The notes beneath the pieces were generated by a model, which ran no database searches, had not been told where the DNA came from, and saw nothing but the letters and a program-made list of their open reading frames with translations. The translations under genes and the position numbers were made by a program. This document shows, one piece after another, positions 60,801 through 64,000 of a stretch of DNA of 64,000 nt (position 1 is its first letter; each line of letters opens with the position of its first letter). The stretch lies in the NCBI RefSeq assembly GCF_000266945.1, contig NC_018025.1, positions 6,142,001 through 6,206,000 of the forward strand, read 5' to 3'. Source of the stretch: Desulfomonile tiedjei DSM 6799. GTDB lineage: Bacteria > Desulfobacterota > Desulfomonilia > Desulfomonilales > Desulfomonilaceae.

Positions 60801-61039
60801 TTGCAGGTGATTCCACAACCCGTATTGCACTGCAAACATACTGAATAGATCATATTGATAGGTTTCACCAACTCGTAAGCTGCATCCGATCTCTTGCCGT
60901 TCAGTACGGCGCTTCTTCCCTCATTATTTTGCCCGGCCAATACCTTGGGACCTGAAACAAGAAGGCCTGTTCCGAGGAGTGCTCCGCCTGCCAGAAAGCT
61001 TCTTCTACTTTCTCTATGGTTGTCCTTCGTATCGTTCAT
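57815..61039 (-). CDS. Tat-exported molybdopterin oxidoreductase, catalytic subunit (TtrA/PsrA/SrdA-like)
   Basis: 1074 residues from ATG at 61039, with GAGGTG upstream; the frame is open to 61300, but that part overlaps the NrfD gene. A Tat signal (ESRRSFLAGG, residues 10-19) precedes the DMSO-reductase-family fold. The N-terminal [4Fe-4S] site is C68, C71, C75 and C120; the likely Mo ligand is C282 in TTVCQGS. An insertion of roughly 80 residues (about 165-245) lies between them. The size is larger than typical PsrA and closest to tetrathionate or selenate reductases. It is periplasmic and reduces a sulfur-, selenium- or arsenic-type oxyanion. It is the last gene of the operon. Confidence 0.85.
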   Translation of the reverse strand: MNDTKDNHRESRRSFLAGGALLGTGLLVSGPKVLAGQNNEGRSAVLNGKRSDAAYELVKPINMIYSVCLQCNTGCGITCKQQNGVITKIDGNPYNPWTLLPHLPYSTHPRDAAPVDGSICPKGQAGLQTAYDPYRLRKVLKRAGKRGENKWVSIPFDQAVQEICDGGKLFAEVPGEENRQVEGLKKLRALTDPKISKEMAGDVKNILDEKDKVKKKALVEEFKSKHATDLDKLIDPNHPDLGPRNNQIVLAWGRLKGGRAELYKRLAEGLGTTNAHGHTTVCQGSLYFTCKAISEQYVDGKFADGKKFYWQADLENSRFVFFVGANLFEGNYGPPNRAVRLTGNLVSGYTKIAVADPRFSKLASKAWKWLPIKPGTDAALAAGMIQWILENKRFDARFLSCANKAAAVIAGENSWSNATWLVEIKDGKPGKFVRAADVGLAQPEVRKTKAGKEYQEKFVLVMVQGKPVAIDPNDAKTPVNGDLFVDTTLPDGTMVKSSLQVLLESSKQRTLREWADISGVKESDMIAVARELTSYGKRAAVDIHRGPAQHTNGFYNVLSWMTVNMLLGNFDAKGGMIAASTYDYMGKGKLYELASNPRKTASFGISSIRHGVDYEKTTIFSGYPAKRNWYPLSSDIYEEIVPSIGDAYPYPAKALFLYMGAPTYSLPAGHTNIKILCDTEKIPLFIANDILIGTTSMYADYIFPDLSHLERWEFQGSHPCVPNKVQPVRQPAMAPIPEECTVYGQKMPMSFESMILGIAERLELPGFGEDAFGKGIDLKHPDDFYLRAAANLAFGEKPDGSAAVPDAEETEMQIFREARRYLPTSVYDEARWKKIAGEKNWPKVVYVLNRGGRFEDWVKGYKDDRVAHPYGKLLNMYQEKTSSTVHSGTGKKNLGYAAYIPIMDYHGKEPEALRKGHDFAMITHRTISQCKSRTVADPWLTPIMPENGFLVNPEDAKRLGLKNGDLAKVVSASNPSGEWDLGAGNKKLMVGKVIFTQTVRPGVMSFALGFGHWATGAADVTVDGHLIKGEPRRVAGVHANAAMWVDPALKNTCMLDPVGGSVSFYDTHVRLVPA

Positions 61040-61047
61040 ATTCCACC

Positions 61048-62280
61048 TCACGCTGCTGTTCCGGTCTGTAAGCCAGTATTTTGCTCGATTGAATCGCCGT
61101 ATCCATGCTCCGGGCTGGAAGCGAACGTTCTGCCCAATCGAATCCCGAGGTAAAAGATTGCCATCCCAACAGCCACCATGAAAAAGCCGATCAAGTACTC
61201 CATTGAAGTGGGATGATAACTGTAAGTGAGCCGAGCATCCTGGAATGCTTGCTGAAGGCCGGGAATATGGCCGGCGATCTGACCGGGGACAAGGATGCAC
61301 ATTCTAGCCGCAGCAAATCCCAGTCCCGTGAGAAGTGCACCGATCACCCAAAGGCCTCTGTGATTTGTAGCAAAGAGTGCCAAAGGGATGAGTGCTCCAA
61401 CCAGTAGATGAAGGATCCAGAAGACTTGCCGGTAATCGCCGAATAGCAAGAAATCAACGCTAGGTGAATGCTGTCCCGGATTCCAAAGGACAATGGAAAA
61501 CTCCGCAAATTCAAATGCGAGATAGACCAGTATCGCGACAATGGCTACAGTCCGCAGCCATCGTACAGCATTATCGTAAGCACTTCGACTGGCGGATTCA
61601 TGCCAAAGCAACGCTCTCACCAGGATGAGTCCAGCCGCACCAAGAGCAATTGCGGAGGCAAGAAACAGTACTGACAAAATGGGGCTGTGCCAGAATTCAT
61701 TGGTCCTCACGGCTTCAAAGAACACCCCGCTTTGACTGGGGAACAATATGGACAGGAATGCGCCGAATATCAGCAAGGGTTTTAGCCATGAGGAATTCAC
61801 TTTAAATGTCAGCAGCCAACTAACTGCAGCAACCACTATGAAGATGTTGTACATCCATGCATTGAACGCCATCATGCTGGTGAACGTGGGTGAAGTAAGT
61901 ACCTTGATCAGTCGCTCCGTGCGTCCGAGATCGAGCGCGACACCGATGAAAGCTGGTATCAATGCTGCGAGGCTCAGTACAATAGCAATGCGCAATTCAG
62001 ACGGTCTGCTGAAACCGGGCACTCCGAAAATATAGCCCACTGCTCCGATTATGAACGAGCCACCTGAAATGCCTACGCCAAGGAAGTAGAGTCCGATCCA
62101 CAACCCCCAGGGAACGTACGATCCGTAGCCTGCTGCGAGGTGGCCTGACCCGAAGCGCTGGAACACGCCGATTAGGCCGGTGACCATGAGGATCAGCCAG
62201 ATTACCCACAGAACTGCTTTCCACGGAGAGGCGGAAGCACCGTGTCCCGAATCTCGGGTGGATAGTGTCATATTAGCCAT
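61048..62280 (-). CDS. NrfD/PsrC-like membrane subunit
   Basis: 410 residues with nine or ten membrane helices, polysulfide-reductase NrfD family. It would bind quinol and anchor the two Tat-exported subunits at the periplasmic face. It lies between the ferredoxin gene (17 nt gap) and the catalytic subunit gene (8 nt gap). The first 20 residues are hydrophilic and cytoplasmic. The quinone site cannot be read from sequence alone. Confidence 0.9.
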   Translation of the reverse strand: MANMTLSTRDSGHGASASPWKAVLWVIWLILMVTGLIGVFQRFGSGHLAAGYGSYVPWGLWIGLYFLGVGISGGSFIIGAVGYIFGVPGFSRPSELRIAIVLSLAALIPAFIGVALDLGRTERLIKVLTSPTFTSMMAFNAWMYNIFIVVAAVSWLLTFKVNSSWLKPLLIFGAFLSILFPSQSGVFFEAVRTNEFWHSPILSVLFLASAIALGAAGLILVRALLWHESASRSAYDNAVRWLRTVAIVAILVYLAFEFAEFSIVLWNPGQHSPSVDFLLFGDYRQVFWILHLLVGALIPLALFATNHRGLWVIGALLTGLGFAAARMCILVPGQIAGHIPGLQQAFQDARLTYSYHPTSMEYLIGFFMVAVGMAIFYLGIRLGRTFASSPEHGYGDSIEQNTGLQTGTAA

Positions 62281-62297
62281 GGCGCTTTACTCTCCTT

Positions 62298-63227
62298 TCA
62301 CACGAGGTAGTAACATTGCGGTTTGTTACCGAGATGGGCAAGAAGCGCTTGGGAGTTATTCTTGATGATGAGAGTGGAAACCAGACTGTCGGGATCGTTC
62401 GAATCCCCGAAATATGTTGCTCTACCGATACATGTGGTCACACACATCGGTAATTGGCCGACCTCAAGCCGGTGAAGACAAAAGTGGCATTTTCGGGCGT
62501 TGCCAACGGGGGAACTGTGGTCTTTGCGGTTCCAGCTTTTGGCATATTCGTTATTCGGTTCATGTTCCCACTGCGCAGCAGCAGAGCCGTCAATTGGACG
62601 ATCCTTCCCTGAAGGTGCCCCAACAGCGGCTTCCGCAGAATAGTACCTTCCAAAATCCGAAGTCCTCGCTCCATAGGGGCAGGCATTCAGACAGTATCTG
62701 CATCCGATACACTTGTCGTAATCTATTGCGACCACTCCGTCCGGCCTTTTCCAGGTGGCTTTGACCGGGCACACAGGGACACATGAGGGATTGTCACACT
62801 GCATACAAGGACGCGGGAGGAAACGGATCTGCACGTTCGGATATTCTCCGGTTTCGCTGATGACCACAGGCCGATACACAACGCCGGGTGGCAATTTGTT
62901 CTCAGCCACGCAGCCGATGGTGCAAGCATGACAGCCGACGCATTTACGGGTATCGATAACCATTACCCAATGGCGTTTTTCCACTGGTTTTGCCATGGCT
63001 TTCACCAATTCCCGCTGCATGCGTACATGCTCGTCTTCGTACTGCTGTTGCTTCAGGTTCTTGAGCACGTTCAGGTCACGAACGGTTTTCTCTCCGGTGG
63101 GGTCCTGCGGAGCGGAAGGCAATCTGTCTTTCACGACAGCAATCGCCCCAATAGCGGTTCCCGCTCCGACCAACCCTCCCGCAAGGAGAAATTCCCTGCG
63201 TTCCATCTTGCTTTTGGGTTCGCTCAT
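62298..63227 (-). CDS. Tat-exported four-cluster ferredoxin subunit (PsrB/TtrB-like)
   Basis: 309 residues from ATG at 63227, with AGGAG 8 nt upstream. A Tat signal ([10 protein letters not shown], residues about 9-18) leads to four [4Fe-4S] motifs: [39 protein letters not shown] and [20 protein letters not shown]. This is the standard electron-transfer subunit between NrfD and the molybdenum subunit. It is longer than usual (about 250) because of the N-terminal linker and a loop of about 40 residues before the last cluster. Confidence 0.9.
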   Translation of the reverse strand: MSEPKSKMERREFLLAGGLVGAGTAIGAIAVVKDRLPSAPQDPTGEKTVRDLNVLKNLKQQQYEDEHVRMQRELVKAMAKPVEKRHWVMVIDTRKCVGCHACTIGCVAENKLPPGVVYRPVVISETGEYPNVQIRFLPRPCMQCDNPSCVPVCPVKATWKRPDGVVAIDYDKCIGCRYCLNACPYGARTSDFGRYYSAEAAVGAPSGKDRPIDGSAAAQWEHEPNNEYAKSWNRKDHSSPVGNARKCHFCLHRLEVGQLPMCVTTCIGRATYFGDSNDPDSLVSTLIIKNNSQALLAHLGNKPQCYYLV

Positions 63228-63304
63228 CGGCACATCTCCTCAGTTATTGAGTGAATACATCTGCGAACAATGATTTCTTGAAATCATACAAAGTGAGCCA
63301 GCGG

Positions 63305-63691
63305 TCAGATCTTGTTTCGTTTGCAACCGGCAAGATCACGAAAGATGCTTTGCACGAGATACATGATTTCCTCCAAGTCAACAGGTTTGGAAACACAGGC
63401 GTAAAGATATGACTGCATAGATTCTTTCAGTTCGGGATGAAAAGACCGATCAGAAATTCCGATCATCTGGATGAAAGGGTGCTTCGTCTTGAGATCCTTA
63501 AGCACACGGTTGGATATCATTGCGTTGTCCAAGTCCAGCACGACTGCGCAACGATCGTTTTCCTGACAGAGAGCATGCAATTCCGCCAAAGAGCGGCACC
63601 GAAGGATCTTGACGTGGCCTGCTGAGAAGGCCTCAGTAAGCTCGGTCATATCTTCTTTGCCGGACTGAAACAAAATGACTGCCGGGTTCAA
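63305..63691 (-). CDS. Atypical receiver-domain protein at the head of the molybdoenzyme operon
   Basis: 128 residues from TTG at 63691, chosen because AGGGAG lies 7 nt before it and because the frame's upstream ATG at 63742 would lie before the predicted sigma-54 start. The receiver fold is recognisable: phospho-acceptor Asp in VVLDLDN, a Ser in place of Thr/Ser in GISD and Lys in SKPVD. The acidic pair near the N-terminus is replaced by QSGKED, so metal-dependent phosphorylation may be impaired. There is no output domain. It probably acts in regulation or assembly of the respiratory enzyme. Confidence 0.65.
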   Translation of the reverse strand: MNPAVILFQSGKEDMTELTEAFSAGHVKILRCRSLAELHALCQENDRCAVVLDLDNAMISNRVLKDLKTKHPFIQMIGISDRSFHPELKESMQSYLYACVSKPVDLEEIMYLVQSIFRDLAGCKRNKI

Positions 63692-63720
63692 GATGAAGCT
63701 CCCTTTCGGTGAGATTCCTT

Positions 63721-63736
63721 TGCGAAAGAAATGCCA
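63721..63736 (-). promoter_or_regulatory. Sigma-54 (-24/-12) promoter of the molybdoenzyme operon
   Basis: The minus strand reads TGGCATTTCTTTCGCA, with GG and GC 10 nt apart, close to TGGCAC-N5-TTGCA. Transcription would begin near 63710, just before the ribosome site and TTG start at 63691. An activator-type palindrome lies about 125 bases upstream at 63852-63870. Confidence 0.6.
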
Positions 63737-63851
63737 ATGCAATAGTGTCGGTTGGATTCCTGTGCAGGTCTCTATCTTAATGGTATTGTTGGGAAAGCCG
63801 ACCAGCCTGGTATGAATTTTCTCTCAGGATAAAATGAGAGTCTTGCAGAGC

Positions 63852-63870
63852 GTGTTCCGAATCGGAACAC
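63852..63870. promoter_or_regulatory. Perfect 19-bp palindrome, likely activator-binding site
   Basis: GTGTTCCGA, A, TCGGAACAC: 9-bp arms, exact, with one central base. The distance to the sigma-54 promoter at 63721-63736 (about 115-130 bases) is typical for an enhancer-binding-protein site. The binding protein is unknown; the gene for it may lie beyond the window end. Confidence 0.6.
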
Positions 63871-64000
63871 AATTGGACTATGTGGAAATAATGAAGTGAT
63901 ATCAGTTCAGTAAGGCGTTCCGTAGTTGGGCACAAATATCAGCCGAACAGTCGGATTTATTGCAGAGTAGGTTTAGCAATACGGTATTTTCTCAACTTGG

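Noticed and set aside
61040-61300. N-terminal extension of the molybdopterin oxidoreductase
   Set aside because: It would overlap the NrfD gene and bury the Tat signal 90 residues inside the protein.
1-64000. CRISPR array, prophage, integrase or transposase
   Set aside because: No regularly spaced direct repeats, phage structural genes, or recombinase motifs were found; the only mobile-looking DNA is the noncoding MITE-like elements.

Overview
The window looks like a chromosomal segment from an anaerobic, sulfate-reducing or syntrophic Desulfobacterota bacterium, perhaps of the Desulfomonile/Syntrophobacter type. The evidence is a Tmc-type transmembrane redox complex, several HdrD-like CCG-domain iron-sulfur proteins, multihaem cytochromes c, an AOR-family protein with its ferredoxin, a polysulfide/tetrathionate-reductase-like molybdoenzyme, and sigma-54 regulation. 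The taxon is inferred from gene content only. I see no rRNA, tRNA, CRISPR array or transposase.

Layout. 1-6.8 kb (minus): response regulator, haem-bearing histidine kinase, tmcD, tmcC, tmcB and tmcA (cut by the window start), behind a good sigma-54 promoter. 7.4-9.7 kb (minus): a PAS/sigma-54 activator with a sigma-54 site in front of its own gene, and a universal stress protein. 10.7-11.9 kb (plus): an orphan amino-acid/amide-type binding protein. 12.3-14.9 kb (minus): a fused radical SAM-GNAT protein and an AIR-synthase-like protein, which are two parts of the Nit1C (nitrilase-cluster) system without the nitrilase. 15.2-24.4 kb (minus): a closely spaced run that starts with a BPL_N-domain protein, continues with a hexahaem cytochrome, a cytochrome b, a heptahaem-cytochrome/HdrE fusion, an HdrD-like protein and an unknown protein, and ends with a NitT/TauT ABC importer. 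24.7-26.4 kb (minus): a short AOR paralogue lacking most cluster ligands, with a ferredoxin.

27.6-50.2 kb (plus) is a catabolic island. It has two paralogous GntR/FCD regulators, each behind a similar sigma-70 promoter. The first heads a CoA-acylating aldehyde dehydrogenase, a flavoprotein plus CCG iron-sulfur protein pair, an MFS carrier, a UroD-type methyltransferase and an arginase-fold protein. The second heads a three-subunit molybdenum hydroxylase, a complete Liv-type ABC importer, and a TIM-barrel isomerase, D-2-hydroxyacid dehydrogenase and beta-hydroxyacid dehydrogenase. The reading is import, molybdenum-dependent hydroxylation, and funnelling through 2- and 3-hydroxyacids and a semialdehyde into CoA thioesters. 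The substrate cannot be read from sequence.

50.3-57.7 kb holds assorted genes: a DUF486-type membrane protein, a transglutaminase-like protein behind a long structured leader, a tandem ABC ATPase, a dynamin-like GTPase, a secreted protein and a Sel1-repeat protein. 57.8-63.9 kb (minus) is a respiratory operon encoding an atypical receiver protein, a Tat-exported ferredoxin subunit, an NrfD-like anchor and a 1074-residue Tat-exported molybdopterin oxidoreductase. It has a sigma-54 promoter and a perfect 19-bp palindrome upstream that looks like an activator site.

Two repeat families lie between genes: a MITE-like family with conserved terminal inverted repeats (three copies, one with a perfect 40-bp-arm foldback) and a family of GTAGGGGC palindromic repeats (three copies).
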